Assembly (NCBI GenBank): GCA_018668255.1
Contig: JABISZ010000035.1
Span: 62,001-126,000 of the forward strand
DNA from: Pseudomonadota bacterium
GTDB lineage: Bacteria > Pseudomonadota > Gammaproteobacteria > Ga0077536
Direction of reading: 5' to 3'
Length of the DNA: 64,000 nt
Positions 1-8,255 of the stretch are shown one piece after another. The notes below the pieces were generated by a model that searched no databases, had not been told where the DNA came from, and was given only the letters and a program-made list of their open reading frames with translations. The translations under genes and the position numbers were made by a program. Numbering within the stretch: position 1 is the stretch's first letter; every line of letters starts with the position of its first letter.

Positions 1-1139
1 TCTTCCTTACCTAGCTTCAAGTAAGATATGATTTTTTCCATTTGCTCGTTTGAAGTTTGAGCGCCAATCATTGTTTCCAGTTGTAAAGGGTTACCTTGTT
101 TAATTGCCTCCACTCGAGGTAAAGCTTTTTCCATAAACCTTTCATAAATTGATTCTTGAATTAAAGCGCGACTAGGGCAAGTACAGACCTCTCCCGCATT
201 TAGGGCGAACATAGTAAAACCTTCGAGTGCTTTATCTGGAAAAGCGTCATCTTCCGACATAACACTTTCAAAAAAGATATTAGGCGACTTTCCACCTAAT
301 TCTAATGTTACCGGTATCAGGTTGTTCGCCGCATATTGCATGATCAAACGACCCGTAGTGGTTTCGCCTGTGAATGCAACTTTTGAAATGCGACTCGAGG
401 ATGCTAGAGGTTTCCCAGCTTCTAAACCAAAACCATTTACGACATTTAGTACACCAGCTGGAATGACATCGGCAAGCAATTCCATTAACACCATTATTGA
501 TGCTGGTGTTTGCTCCGCCGCTTTCAGCACCACGCAGTTGCCCGCCGCTAGTGCGGGCGCTATCTTCCAGATACCCATTAGTATAGGAAAATTCCAGGGA
601 ATTATTTGTCCGACTACGCCAAGAGGTTCTTTATAATGATATGCATAGGTATCTGCATTCAATTCAGAAACGCTCCCCTCTTCAGCCCTGATACAACCAG
701 CAAAGTACCTAAAGTGGTCAATCGCTAGAGGGATATCAGCTGCAACGGCCTCTCTTACTGCCTTTCCATTATCCAATGATTCTGCCGCTGCCAGTAAATG
801 TAGATTCTCCTCCATCACATCTGCGATTTTATTCAAAACTTTGGCGCGATCTGTAGCAGAACTCTTACCCCATGACGGGAATGCGGCGTGCGCCGCTTCT
901 AGAGCAGATTCGATATCGCTAGAATCAGAACGAGCAACTTCACATAGGAACTCTCCGGTTATGGGAGTGTGATTATCGAAGTAGCGACCTGCTTTAGGAG
1001 CTTGGAATTTCCCATTAATAAAATTGCCGTATCTAGATTTAAACGGAAAATCTATGCCCAAATGTTCTACGTTAAGCTCTTTACTGCGTTCTGAACCCGA
1101 AAAAGCTTTAGCCATTTTTCTTTTGGTTTTCTCAAGCAT
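1..1139 (-). CDS. NAD(P)-dependent aldehyde dehydrogenase, ExaC/AldB-like (3' end cut by window)
   Basis: Oxidises an aldehyde to its carboxylic acid with NAD(P)+ in the cytoplasm. About 379 residues are visible and the C-terminus lies outside the window. The translation contains the substrate/cofactor motif IIPWNFP, the glycine-rich [10 protein letters not shown] turn, the general-base Glu in [11 protein letters not shown] and the catalytic Cys region [11 protein letters not shown]; the last form is typical of acetaldehyde dehydrogenases of the ExaC/AldB group. I chose the ATG at 1139 because AAAGG sits 8 bases upstream; a second ATG at 1115 lacks a good ribosome site. It lies downstream of the tungsten aldehyde oxidoreductase genes on the same strand, after a 440-base gap, so it probably has its own promoter. 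In organisms with PQQ-dependent ethanol dehydrogenase, ExaC removes the aldehyde product; the pqqA gene nearby supports that role here (inference). The family call is certain, the substrate is not. Confidence 0.93.
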   Translation of the reverse strand, partial: MLEKTKRKMAKAFSGSERSKELNVEHLGIDFPFKSRYGNFINGKFQAPKAGRYFDNHTPITGEFLCEVARSDSSDIESALEAAHAAFPSWGKSSATDRAKVLNKIADVMEENLHLLAAAESLDNGKAVREAVAADIPLAIDHFRYFAGCIRAEEGSVSELNADTYAYHYKEPLGVVGQIIPWNFPILMGIWKIAPALAAGNCVVLKAAEQTPASIMVLMELLADVIPAGVLNVVNGFGLEAGKPLASSSRISKVAFTGETTTGRLIMQYAANNLIPVTLELGGKSPNIFFESVMSEDDAFPDKALEGFTMFALNAGEVCTCPSRALIQESIYERFMEKALPRVEAIKQGNPLQLETMIGAQTSNEQMEKIISYLKLGKE

Positions 1140-1579
1140 AATTGGAACCTTTACTGATAATGTGTTTTCCTAATGAGGTATCTTCTACAAATCCACCTAG
1201 GGTAATTTTCTTGTTATTCAATCAGATTAGCACACAGGTCTAGGGATTAAAATATAATTAGTAATAATATTAATTATCATTGCTATTTAGATTTAATTAA
1301 AATAATGAGATTTTGGCGCCTTTTTACAAACAGTGAGATGACCAGAACCTCTGATAGAGCATCCAAAAGACAGCATTAATTAAGTTAAGAAGCGTCAACC
1401 ACTTAGGGCTCCGTTTGGAGCAGGAGACATCGTGAGCATTTAGGGATAATCGCCCTTAAACGAGCCATTAAGAACTTGGTAGCTGGTAGACGCAGTAAGT
1501 TTACGTTCAGTCAGACACAACTGTTGCCTTTAGGCCAAGGACACCTAGGTTTTACTCTGCACATCAAATGTCCGTGGCC
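1140..1579. other. 440-base intergenic region, AT-rich, before the aldehyde dehydrogenase
   Basis: I see no convincing gene here on either strand. The part nearest the aldehyde dehydrogenase (about 1225-1310) is very AT-rich and contains runs resembling an iron-box or other symmetric operator (AATGATAATTAATATTATT on the minus strand), so it may hold the promoter and a regulator site. A short inverted repeat, GCTCC-GTTT-GGAGC, lies near 1409-1422. The part next to aorD contains short GC-rich complementary segments but no classic terminator with a T-run. Confidence 0.5.
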
Positions 1580-1843
1580 TTACCCTCCCGCGACGGGAGG
1601 CCACACTGCTAAAACATCCTTATCACTTAGAAAGCTGGTTTTTCTTTTTTCGGGCGGGATGAAAAAGCCATTTACTAGCACTAAATGGGCTGACTCCAGT
1701 GGAACACTCTGTTGCTCGAGCACGCCGATTATTGAACGGTCGCCAGGAATAATGATATCAATTTTATTTTCTACAGCTTCTTTCGGAAGATATTGCGCCA
1801 GTGATGCGTATAGTTTAAATGTAATTGTTATCTTCAAAGGCAT
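1580..1843 (-). CDS. aorD: MoaD/ThiS-like sulfur carrier, AorD-type
   Basis: Small 87-residue ubiquitin-fold sulfur carrier. The protein ends in PPVAGG; the C-terminal Gly-Gly is the hallmark of MoaD/ThiS proteins, which are activated as a thiocarboxylate and donate the dithiolene sulfurs of molybdopterin or tungstopterin. It is the last gene of the aldehyde oxidoreductase operon, 62 bases after aorC, and the same gene order occurs in the aorABCDE cluster of Aromatoleum aromaticum, where AorD is MoaD-like. A dedicated carrier for the tungsten cofactor is therefore the best reading. The matching adenylylating enzyme (MoeB/ThiF-like AorE) does not follow in this window, so it would have to be supplied from elsewhere. 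No strong ribosome site is seen, but the ATG is the only start giving the full fold. Confidence 0.82.
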   Translation of the reverse strand: MPLKITITFKLYASLAQYLPKEAVENKIDIIIPGDRSIIGVLEQQSVPLESAHLVLVNGFFIPPEKRKTSFLSDKDVLAVWPPVAGG

Positions 1844-1905
1844 GAGTTTTTCGGACCATAAATCGTGAAAAAGCGAAACATATCACACTTTGCGGCTCCA
1901 GTTAG

Positions 1906-3174
1906 CTATTTCATCACATCCGCATTAAAGCCAATAGCTTGGGTTGCTCCTAAATATGCTTCCATGATTCGAGTCGGATCTTTCATGAGCCTCTCTTTCC
2001 AAACCCCAAGTTTTATCTTACTTTGAATAAGGCCGCGGAGCACGCCAACATGTTGGGTCAAACCCAGACTGGTAGCACCTACCAAAATGTCATCTTGAAA
2101 CTGTAGATTTATATATTTGAATCGCTCTTTATTGAGTAACTCGGCTGAATCTCCTCCCGTCACACCCATCCATAAGCCGAAGGAACTCGAAATGAGTCCT
2201 AAGGTATCGAGCACATTCATATTTACCGAGCCTCGATGGGTGGCTTGAGTTTGTCCTGCCATATTTTTTGCAGCAAGCGCTCCGTGCTCTACCGCAGTCG
2301 GCTGGATCGCTTGAACAGACATCTCTCCAGTAGAAAAATCATAGGCCTGTGCGACATCCCCTGCGGCAAAAATGTTCTCATCACTGGTTCTCATCGCTTT
2401 ATCTACTAAAACGCCTTCTTCGACCTTCACGTCAGTCGTGTCAAGCGCGCTCGTGTTGGGTTTCACGCCTGTGGCAGAAACCACCATATCAGCAATTAAT
2501 TTATGACCCGTGCTCAATTCGACTAACAACGAACTATCATCTTGGGAAATAGAATTAACTTTCGTGGAAGTGTACACATTGACACCGTTATGTTGACACC
2601 AATCTTTTATCATAGTGCCAGCGATATCGTTCATCATTCTGGGCACCATCCGGTCTTCCATTTCGACTACCGTTAAGTCCGCGCCACTTTTTGCAAGGGC
2701 TTCAAGAATAATACACCCTATGAATCCTGCACCCATCAACACCACTTTCGACCCTGGTTTTGCAACCCTTGCGATATGTCTTGCATCTTCCAAAGTCCAA
2801 CAGCTCGTCACCCCCGGTAAATCGATCCCTGGTATGGGCGGCGCTAAAGGAGTAGATCCGGTGGCAATAAGCAACTTGTCGTAATCGATTTTTGTCCCGC
2901 CCTGCAGGCTTACGTTTTTCCCCATTTGATTAACTGACACAACCTTACCTTGTACGATAGCGATTCCGCTTCTTTTGTAATGTTCACCGTCTTTACGTAA
3001 AAAAGTACCATGCTCATCGATTTGATTCACAAGTAAGTACGGTATGGCCATTCTAGAGTAAGGCATTTCAGGCTCATCACCTACCACAGTTATGACGCCG
3101 TCAGGGTCTATTTTACGAAGGTTCTCAGCAGCAGTGACTCCAGCTGGTCCCGCTCCAATGATTACATATTGCAC
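1906..3174 (-). CDS. aorC: FAD/NAD-dependent oxidoreductase subunit of tungsten aldehyde oxidoreductase, AorC-type
   Basis: A 422-residue pyridine nucleotide-disulfide oxidoreductase-family flavoprotein. The FAD-binding Rossmann motif GAGPAG is at residues 7-12, a second dinucleotide motif GAGFIG at about 148-153 should bind NAD(H), and IFAAGD near residue 270 is the second FAD contact. No redox-active CxxC or CxxxxC pair is seen, so it is likely a reductase rather than a disulfide enzyme. It lies 36 bases downstream of the catalytic subunit gene. In Aromatoleum the AorC subunit passes electrons between the iron-sulfur subunits and NAD+; the context here matches that. Expected location is cytoplasmic. 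A generic NADH:ferredoxin/rubredoxin reductase is the alternative name, but the neighbours favour AorC. Confidence 0.88.
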   Translation of the reverse strand: MQYVIIGAGPAGVTAAENLRKIDPDGVITVVGDEPEMPYSRMAIPYLLVNQIDEHGTFLRKDGEHYKRSGIAIVQGKVVSVNQMGKNVSLQGGTKIDYDKLLIATGSTPLAPPIPGIDLPGVTSCWTLEDARHIARVAKPGSKVVLMGAGFIGCIILEALAKSGADLTVVEMEDRMVPRMMNDIAGTMIKDWCQHNGVNVYTSTKVNSISQDDSSLLVELSTGHKLIADMVVSATGVKPNTSALDTTDVKVEEGVLVDKAMRTSDENIFAAGDVAQAYDFSTGEMSVQAIQPTAVEHGALAAKNMAGQTQATHRGSVNMNVLDTLGLISSSFGLWMGVTGGDSAELLNKERFKYINLQFQDDILVGATSLGLTQHVGVLRGLIQSKIKLGVWKERLMKDPTRIMEAYLGATQAIGFNADVMK

Positions 3175-3210
3175 TTTCGTCTAGCTCCCGTCATGTAATG
3201 TTTTATAAAC

Positions 3211-5061
3211 TTAAAGGCCTAAACGACCCATGGTTTCATTGGTTGGCACACCTTCTTCAGACCAACCACGCAGCGCATAATACTGGGGAAGCATCTCGTG
3301 CAACCGATTTACGGAACCTTTAGCTGGCCCCGTCTTTGCAGCATCTTTAAGAAGCCTCCCTGGGAGCGTATCGTCTGCTTTTGTAAGACCAGCATCAAGG
3401 TTAAACTGTCTTTCCAAATTCCAGATTCTTTCACCGGCTTCCAGCATTGAAGCGGCGCTCCATCCACCTTCGCAAGCGGCATCAACTTGCGGGGCAATAT
3501 CTTCCAAGGTCCAGGCAAACGTGGTAAACGTGCATAGCCCCGTACTATCGACCGCCGCCGTCGCATCTTGAAAAGCTTTTACAAGTTCTGGTTTCCCATC
3601 AGTCGTCAGTGGATCAGTCTTCACCGGAACCCCCATGACCTCAGATGATACTGTATAGCCTCTCAAGTGACATGCTCCCCGATTTGACGTGGCATAACCG
3701 AGACCCATTCCCTGTATCGCTCTTGGGTCATAGGCTGGAAACTCTTGCCCTTTTACAGTCATTGAAATCTCAGGGTGCCCATACTTCTCACACAACCTTT
3801 TCGAGCCCATAGCCAAGTCTTTACCAAACCCTTCGCCTGTAGCGACTAGCTCTGCCGCTTTCGTAAGCGCCTCAGCCGACCCAAAAGACAGGTCAAGACC
3901 TTCTGTCGTTTCTAGAGTAATCGCTCCCATTTCAAATAATTCCATAGCCGCTGAAACGGTAGCCCCAAAGGAAATAGGATCGTACCCATCTTCATTACAT
4001 AGAAAATTAGCGTAAGTTAGAGCATCTAGATCATCAATTCCTACATTCGAACCTAATGCCCAAGCTGATTCGTACTCGAGGCCACCAGACGCTCCGATGT
4101 ATTCCGGTTTGTTCTCAATACTATAGTGTTGTGGATCAATTGTAGAAATCCGACCGCAGGCTATTGTGCAACCAAAACAGGCTGCGTTGGTAACCAAATT
4201 AGGTTTACCATCACTTTCTCGCGGTTCAGCCATAGCCTCACCAGAAATTTTATGAGCTCCTTCAAATTGAACTTCCTTCATATTCCTAGTAGGCATAGCC
4301 CCAACTTCATTGATGACGTTCATCAATACTTGAGTACCCATCGCTGGCAAACCTTCTCCTGTTACCGCATTGTCAGCAAGTGTCTTTTTTCCTTCGCTAG
4401 TGGCTTTAAAAAATGCCTTAGGATCTCTTACGTTCCCTACTCCGACTGTTCCTCTTATAACGACTGCTTTCAAGTGCTTCGAAGCCATAACTGTGCCGAC
4501 TCCTGAGCGCCCGGCAGCTCTATGGCGATCGTTTACAATTGAGGCATACAGACAACCGTTTTCGGCAGACCTCCCTACGCAAGCGATCTTAACTAACGGA
4601 TCTTGGAACTTCTCGTGAAGCAACTCATCAGTCGCCCACACTGATTTTCCCCATAAATCATCCGCGGGCATCAGTTGTGCTTTTTCATTTTCTAAATAAA
4701 GAAAAACTGGAGCTTTAGATTTTCCTTCAAAAATAATCATGTCCCAACCAGCTTGCTTCATTTCTGCCCCGATAAAGCCTCCAGAATTCGAGCACGCGAT
4801 CGCTCCGGTCAAAGGACTTTTTGTAATAACAGAATAGCGTCCGCCTGTTGAAGCCATGGTCCCAGTCAAGGGACCAGTAGCCATGATCAACTTATTTTCG
4901 GGGGACAATGCATCCGCTTTAGGGTCGATTTCTTCCGCAAGGTATTTAGTGGCTAATCCTCTTTGCCCTAAAAAAAGATGAGCCCATTCCATATTCAGAG
5001 GCTCTGGCTCACAAGTACCTTTAGTTAAGTTCACTCTCAGAATTTTTCGTTGCCAAGACAT
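3211..5061 (-). CDS. aorB: Tungsten-dependent aldehyde ferredoxin oxidoreductase catalytic subunit, AorB-type
   Basis: Oxidises aldehydes to acids at a tungsten bis-pterin site and feeds electrons to a 4Fe-4S cluster. The 616-residue product is of normal family length. The cluster ligands are visible as Cys295-x2-Cys298-x3-Cys302 plus Cys510 (in DSTGLC), the same spacing pattern as in Pyrococcus AOR; the N-terminal domain includes the pterin-region segment GGRYSVITKSPLTG. I place the start at the ATG at 5061 (MSWQRKILRVNL), which has GGGAG 9 bases upstream and aligns with the family; a longer reading frame upstream overlaps aorA and is not needed. Neighbours are a polyferredoxin, a flavoprotein and a MoaD-like protein, the Aromatoleum aorABCD order. 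W-AORs are best known from anaerobes, so presence beside PQQ and cytochrome genes is noteworthy. Confidence 0.95.
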   Translation of the reverse strand: MSWQRKILRVNLTKGTCEPEPLNMEWAHLFLGQRGLATKYLAEEIDPKADALSPENKLIMATGPLTGTMASTGGRYSVITKSPLTGAIACSNSGGFIGAEMKQAGWDMIIFEGKSKAPVFLYLENEKAQLMPADDLWGKSVWATDELLHEKFQDPLVKIACVGRSAENGCLYASIVNDRHRAAGRSGVGTVMASKHLKAVVIRGTVGVGNVRDPKAFFKATSEGKKTLADNAVTGEGLPAMGTQVLMNVINEVGAMPTRNMKEVQFEGAHKISGEAMAEPRESDGKPNLVTNAACFGCTIACGRISTIDPQHYSIENKPEYIGASGGLEYESAWALGSNVGIDDLDALTYANFLCNEDGYDPISFGATVSAAMELFEMGAITLETTEGLDLSFGSAEALTKAAELVATGEGFGKDLAMGSKRLCEKYGHPEISMTVKGQEFPAYDPRAIQGMGLGYATSNRGACHLRGYTVSSEVMGVPVKTDPLTTDGKPELVKAFQDATAAVDSTGLCTFTTFAWTLEDIAPQVDAACEGGWSAASMLEAGERIWNLERQFNLDAGLTKADDTLPGRLLKDAAKTGPAKGSVNRLHEMLPQYYALRGWSEEGVPTNETMGRLGL

Positions 5062-5086
5062 TGTTGTTAACTCCCGGTTTCGTGGA

Positions 5087-5554
5087 TTAGTTTTGTGGTA
5101 TAGATTGAGCAGCATGAGAGCGCATTCTCTCAAGGCCCGTATGTTCTGAATCTACGTAAGTTATGGCTTCAGTCGGGCAAGCGGTGACACATGCTGGGTC
5201 TCCCCCGCACAAGTCGCACTTCATCACTTTACCGCTATCAGCGTTGTAATTTACGGTCCCAAAAGGACAGGCTATAGTGCAAACCTTACAACCCACACAA
5301 ACGTCTTCGATCACTTCTTTGGCACCCGTCGCTTCGTTCACAACTATGGCCTCAACAGGACAGGCATGAAGGCACCAAGCTTCAGAGCACTGGGTGCAGG
5401 TGTAGGGAGCGAACCTGCCTTCATGATGAAAATTAAAAACTTTGATACGAGATTTAGAAGGGTTGAAAACCCCTTCATTTTCATAAGAACAGGCCATTTC
5501 GCACTGTAAACAGCCAGTACACTTCTCAGGCTCTAGTTGGAGCGCTTTTAACAT
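5087..5554 (-). CDS. aorA: Four-cluster ferredoxin-like electron transfer subunit, AorA-type
   Basis: A 155-residue polyferredoxin of the HycB/DmsB/NrfC kind. Four cysteine groups are visible in order: CTGCLQCEMAC, CTQCSEAWCLHACP, CVGCKVCTIACP and CDLCGGDPACVTACP, which should bind four 4Fe-4S clusters. There is no signal peptide, so it acts in the cytoplasm. It is the first gene of the operon, with a strong GGGGGAAG ribosome site, and ends 25 bases before aorB. In Aromatoleum the AorA and AorB subunits stack into an electron-conducting filament that ends on AorC (known of the family; not visible here). Assignment as the electron-transfer partner of the tungsten enzyme is well supported by position. 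Confidence 0.92.
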   Translation of the reverse strand: MLKALQLEPEKCTGCLQCEMACSYENEGVFNPSKSRIKVFNFHHEGRFAPYTCTQCSEAWCLHACPVEAIVVNEATGAKEVIEDVCVGCKVCTIACPFGTVNYNADSGKVMKCDLCGGDPACVTACPTEAITYVDSEHTGLERMRSHAAQSIPQN

Positions 5555-5655
5555 ATCTAGTCTTCCCCCATTAAATGCGCTGCGTCAGAGTTCATATTCT
5601 TATGCAATCTGCACCGCATCGTTCACTAAAAATTATCAACAGGTTCCATCAGTTT

Positions 5656-5683
5656 TATATAACTTATGTCTGCTGAGATTGAA
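5656..5683 (-). promoter_or_regulatory. Possible sigma70-type promoter of the aor operon
   Basis: On the minus strand TTCAAT (5683-5678) and TATATA (5661-5656) are separated by 16 bases, about 100 bases before the aorA start. Only the -10 box is good, so this is tentative. Confidence 0.28.
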
Positions 5684-5734
5684 CCGAGATTAACTGGAAT
5701 TTGCATGAAATGCTACAGGCAAGAACCTGATTGT

Positions 5735-5772
5735 AAATAGAAATCATTATTATAGAAGAATGATTTCTATTT
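5735..5772. repeat. Perfect 14-base inverted repeat, candidate operator
   Basis: The arms AAATAGAAATCATT (5735-5748) and AATGATTTCTATTT (5759-5772) are perfectly complementary around a 10-base spacer. It sits midway between two divergent operons and has no T-run, so a dimeric regulator binding site is more likely than a terminator. The core AATGATT is echoed at about 5783. Confidence 0.6.
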
Positions 5773-5879
5773 AGGTATATAAATGATTCTTATTAACTTA
5801 AAGAGCGTGTAATTTAAGTTCCGCAGGACTACAATAAAGCGTTAACTATCATAGACCGGCCCGCACGAAAAAATGAAAA

Positions 5880-6686
5880 ATGAAAAATGAAAAAAGCATA
5901 CTGCGTCATTATTTTACTATTCTTAAAACCTCATCATTCGTAATTCTCTGCTTATTGAGCACTCTCGCCTATTCCAAAGACTTACCTTTATATTTCTATG
6001 GGGACATGTCCTCGAACGAGTGGTACGGAGCTATACAGGGCTTGCAAGAAGCTAATGCTCAAGGTAAATTTCTACAGCTAAACTATAAGCTCATACACAA
6101 AACGAAGCTGGACGACGTAAAGGCTGACAAACCGTATGCTGTCATATCATCGCTCTCTCCAGCAAAACTCAGACAGGCACTTTTAGCAAATCCTCAGATA
6201 CCCTTTCTAAATATAAGCTCAATTGCCGAACCTTTTTCACGTTTATGTACCCCTAACTTGTTTTATATCAGACCCCATCCTTCCTCCCTAGTCGCCGCCG
6301 AAGCCGCCTGGAAAGCCGAAGGCAGGATCGAAGCCAAAGCGGTCTTATGGCACCACAGTTTTAAAAAATATGCCGCGGCGCAGCTAAACAAACGGTATAA
6401 AAAAAATACCGACCGTCGTATGAACTCGGAATCGTGGTCTGGCTGGGCTTCAGTTAAACTTTTCTCCGATACCTTAGCCCGAAATGGTCCCGAATCAGAA
6501 ATAAGCATAGTAAATTTTCTGAAGAAGAGCCTCGCTTTTGATGGACAGAAAGGCAGAGATCTGTTTTTTAATAGTTATAACTATTTAGAGCAACCTTTAT
6601 TGGTGATCCACGATGACAAAATTGTTGCAGAAATAAGCACAAGTCAGCTACTGTCTGCTGAAAGTGGAGCGTTCTCTTGTAAATGA
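5880..6686 (+). CDS. Compact type-1 periplasmic binding protein, PQQ-pathway-associated type
   Basis: A 268-residue exported protein: positively charged start, hydrophobic stretch to about residue 31 and a cleavage-like LAYS-KD junction. The rest looks like a shortened type-1 periplasmic binding fold as in branched-chain amino acid or urea binding proteins. Evidence is the segment IPFLNISSIAEPFSRLC-to-FYIRP in the middle and a C-terminal helix-then-strand pattern (SWSGWASVKLFSDTL, LKKSLAFDGQKGRDLFF, LLVIHDDKIV). Members of this kind occur with PQQ-dependent alcohol dehydrogenase operons, together with a beta-propeller protein and ABC genes. The beta-propeller is next door, the ABC permease and ATPase are not. 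At 268 residues it is shorter than the usual 340 or so. Of three closely spaced ATGs (5873, 5880, 5887) only 5880 stays open. Ligand unknown. Confidence 0.66.
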   Translation: MKNEKSILRHYFTILKTSSFVILCLLSTLAYSKDLPLYFYGDMSSNEWYGAIQGLQEANAQGKFLQLNYKLIHKTKLDDVKADKPYAVISSLSPAKLRQALLANPQIPFLNISSIAEPFSRLCTPNLFYIRPHPSSLVAAEAAWKAEGRIEAKAVLWHHSFKKYAAAQLNKRYKKNTDRRMNSESWSGWASVKLFSDTLARNGPESEISIVNFLKKSLAFDGQKGRDLFFNSYNYLEQPLLVIHDDKIVAEISTSQLLSAESGAFSCK

Positions 6687-6748
6687 GCAGAAAGCCAAAA
6701 AGTCATTTAAAATATAGAGACATTTATCAGAGCTATAGAGGAAAAACT

Positions 6749-7693
6749 ATGAAGTTGATACTCGCTATAACTGCCATAATTGTTGCGACAAACACTATGG
6801 CAGCGACAAATCGGGCGTTCGTATCCAATGAGAGAAGCGACAGCGTTTCTGTAATCGATATTTTAACCAACAAAGTTATAAAAACGGTACAAGTTGGAAA
6901 ACGACCTCGAGGAGTAGGTATCTCTCCGGATGGGAATGAAGTCTATGTAGCAATCAGTGCCGATAACGCCATCGCAGTCCTAGATCCGGTCAAAATGGAG
7001 GTTATTAGGACATTTGCAAGTGGTGACGATCCGGAAGCGTTTGCCATACATTCCAATGGCAACCTGTACATATCAAATGAAGAAGATGCAATGGCTTCGG
7101 TCTACGATCCGAGAACGGGCGCTCTATTAGCCACCATAGACGTGGGTATTGAACCTGAAGGGGTGGCAGTTGCGCCTGATGGTACTAGAGTAGCCGTGAC
7201 AAGCGAGTCGACTAATCTCGTCCATATAATTGATGTTCCTGAACATACGATACAAAATAATGTCCTTGTAGGTGCTAGACCACGCTCAGTAGTATTCAGT
7301 AATGACAGTCAAATTATCTATGTAACCGCCGAAATTGGCGGAGAAGTAAAAAAGATAGCGGCAGATACGGGCAACCTAATAAAGAAAACGACACTTCCCG
7401 ATCAGAACGCAAAACCGAAAGATGTACTTCTCAGCCGAGATGGCAAAAATCTATACGTCGCGGGTGGTCGTGCTAATAAGATTTTCATTCTTGACGCCGA
7501 AAGCCTAGACCATAAAAACAGTATCCCAGTAGGGAAAAGAGTCTGGGGTCTAGCTCTGAGTCGGGATGGATCTAGATTATACACAACCGATGGTTTGGAC
7601 CATCAAGTCACCGTAATCGATACCAAATCAGAAAAAGTTAAAGCCGTCATCAAAGTAGGGAAATTTCCTTGGGGCATAGCACTTGACGACTAG
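6749..7693 (+). CDS. YVTN-family beta-propeller protein, PQQ-dependent catabolism type
   Basis: A 314-residue periplasmic beta-propeller. A signal peptide (MKLILAITAIIVATNTMA) is followed by about seven repeats of roughly 42 residues, each with a pattern like VSVIDILTNKVIKTVQVGKRPRGVGISPDGNEVYV. The length and repeat layout match the family found invariably near PQQ-dependent alcohol oxidation genes. I chose the ATG at 6749 because it directly starts the signal peptide and has GAGG 7 bases upstream; an in-frame start at 6683 would add 22 polar residues. It follows the binding-protein gene by 62 bases, probably in one transcript. No catalytic residues can be assigned; a scaffold or redox-partner role is guessed for the family, not shown. 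Confidence 0.88.
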   Translation: MKLILAITAIIVATNTMAATNRAFVSNERSDSVSVIDILTNKVIKTVQVGKRPRGVGISPDGNEVYVAISADNAIAVLDPVKMEVIRTFASGDDPEAFAIHSNGNLYISNEEDAMASVYDPRTGALLATIDVGIEPEGVAVAPDGTRVAVTSESTNLVHIIDVPEHTIQNNVLVGARPRSVVFSNDSQIIYVTAEIGGEVKKIAADTGNLIKKTTLPDQNAKPKDVLLSRDGKNLYVAGGRANKIFILDAESLDHKNSIPVGKRVWGLALSRDGSRLYTTDGLDHQVTVIDTKSEKVKAVIKVGKFPWGIALDD

Positions 7694-7726
7694 TTAGATT
7701 GAAAGGAACAGGCAAGAATTTATTTC

Positions 7727-8020
7727 TTACTTTCTTTCCCCTTCAGCAAACTTTTTGTTTTGCTCTTCTGTAGCTGGTGATTGGTGAAGCTTTTTCCATT
7801 CGGCATATGGCATGCCGTAAATTTCCTCACGAGCCGCATCATAATCCATGTCTATCGAGCGTTTCTCTGCCTCAGATCGGTACCACTTGGACAGGCAGTT
7901 TCGACAAAACCCGGCTAGATTCATCAAGTCAATATTTTGCACATCTGTATGCTCACGTAGATAATCTCTTAAGTAACGAAAAGTAGCCGCTTCTATTTCG
8001 GTTTTTTTCTGTTTATTCAT
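7727..8020 (-). CDS. DUF1244 family protein
   Basis: Small cytoplasmic protein of 97 residues with the family's signature FCRNCLSKWY near the middle (two cysteines spaced CRNC) and an acidic, helical C-terminal half containing YGMPYAEWK. The function of the family is not known; the conserved Cys pair suggests metal or redox binding. I placed the start at the ATG at 8020 (MNKQKKTEIE) because AGGAG lies 9 bases before it; the ATG at 8026 would be only 3 bases from the same site, and longer upstream starts lack one. It is convergent with the beta-propeller gene and divergent from pqqA, so its link to PQQ metabolism may be only positional. Confidence 0.88.
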   Translation of the reverse strand: MNKQKKTEIEAATFRYLRDYLREHTDVQNIDLMNLAGFCRNCLSKWYRSEAEKRSIDMDYDAAREEIYGMPYAEWKKLHQSPATEEQNKKFAEGERK

Positions 8021-8159
8021 CGACATCAGCTCCTGTAATTTTAGATCTTTGATAAGTTTTTTGTATGACTTGTAAATTCGTTCCATACCTTACGGTAACC
8101 GCAGATATCACTGTTTCAGCAGGCTTGATAGCTACTTGGCACTCTATGCTCATAAGTTA

Positions 8160-8188
8160 TTGATCTTATGCCAATTCAGTGCTTAAAT
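8160..8188 (+). promoter_or_regulatory. Possible sigma70 promoter of pqqA
   Basis: TTGATC (8160-8165) and TTAAAT (8183-8188) are 17 bases apart and end 67 bases before the pqqA start codon. Both boxes are moderate matches and no other strong candidate is seen in this gap. Confidence 0.33.
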
Positions 8189-8255
8189 ACTACCACGTTT
8201 ACCGATAAGCTATTTGGGCTCATCGAACGATTCTAATTTTAGGTGGAGAAGTAAC

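Larger units (their letters stand above)
5555..5879. other. Divergent control region between the aor operon and the binding protein gene
   Basis: This 325-base region separates the minus-strand aor operon from the plus-strand binding-protein gene and must hold both promoters. Its main visible structure is a 14-base perfect inverted repeat (listed separately). A second related AATGATTCTTATT element lies at about 5783-5795. I see no small gene or recognised riboswitch. Confidence 0.6.

Noticed and set aside
1140-1579. Small gene or riboswitch in the gap downstream of aorD
   Set aside because: No frame has both a ribosome site and a sensible peptide, and I could not fit a molybdenum/tungsten cofactor RNA motif by eye.
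1476-1868. Plus-strand open frame of 130 codons over aorD
   Set aside because: It is antisense to aorD, has no recognisable domain, and most of it follows from the codon pattern of the other strand.
5061-5133. Longer N-terminus for AorB
   Set aside because: The extension overlaps aorA, is unlike the family, and the ATG at 5061 has a strong ribosome site.
8020-8086. Longer N-terminus for the DUF1244 protein
   Set aside because: AGGAG is correctly spaced only to the ATG at 8020, and the family starts near there.
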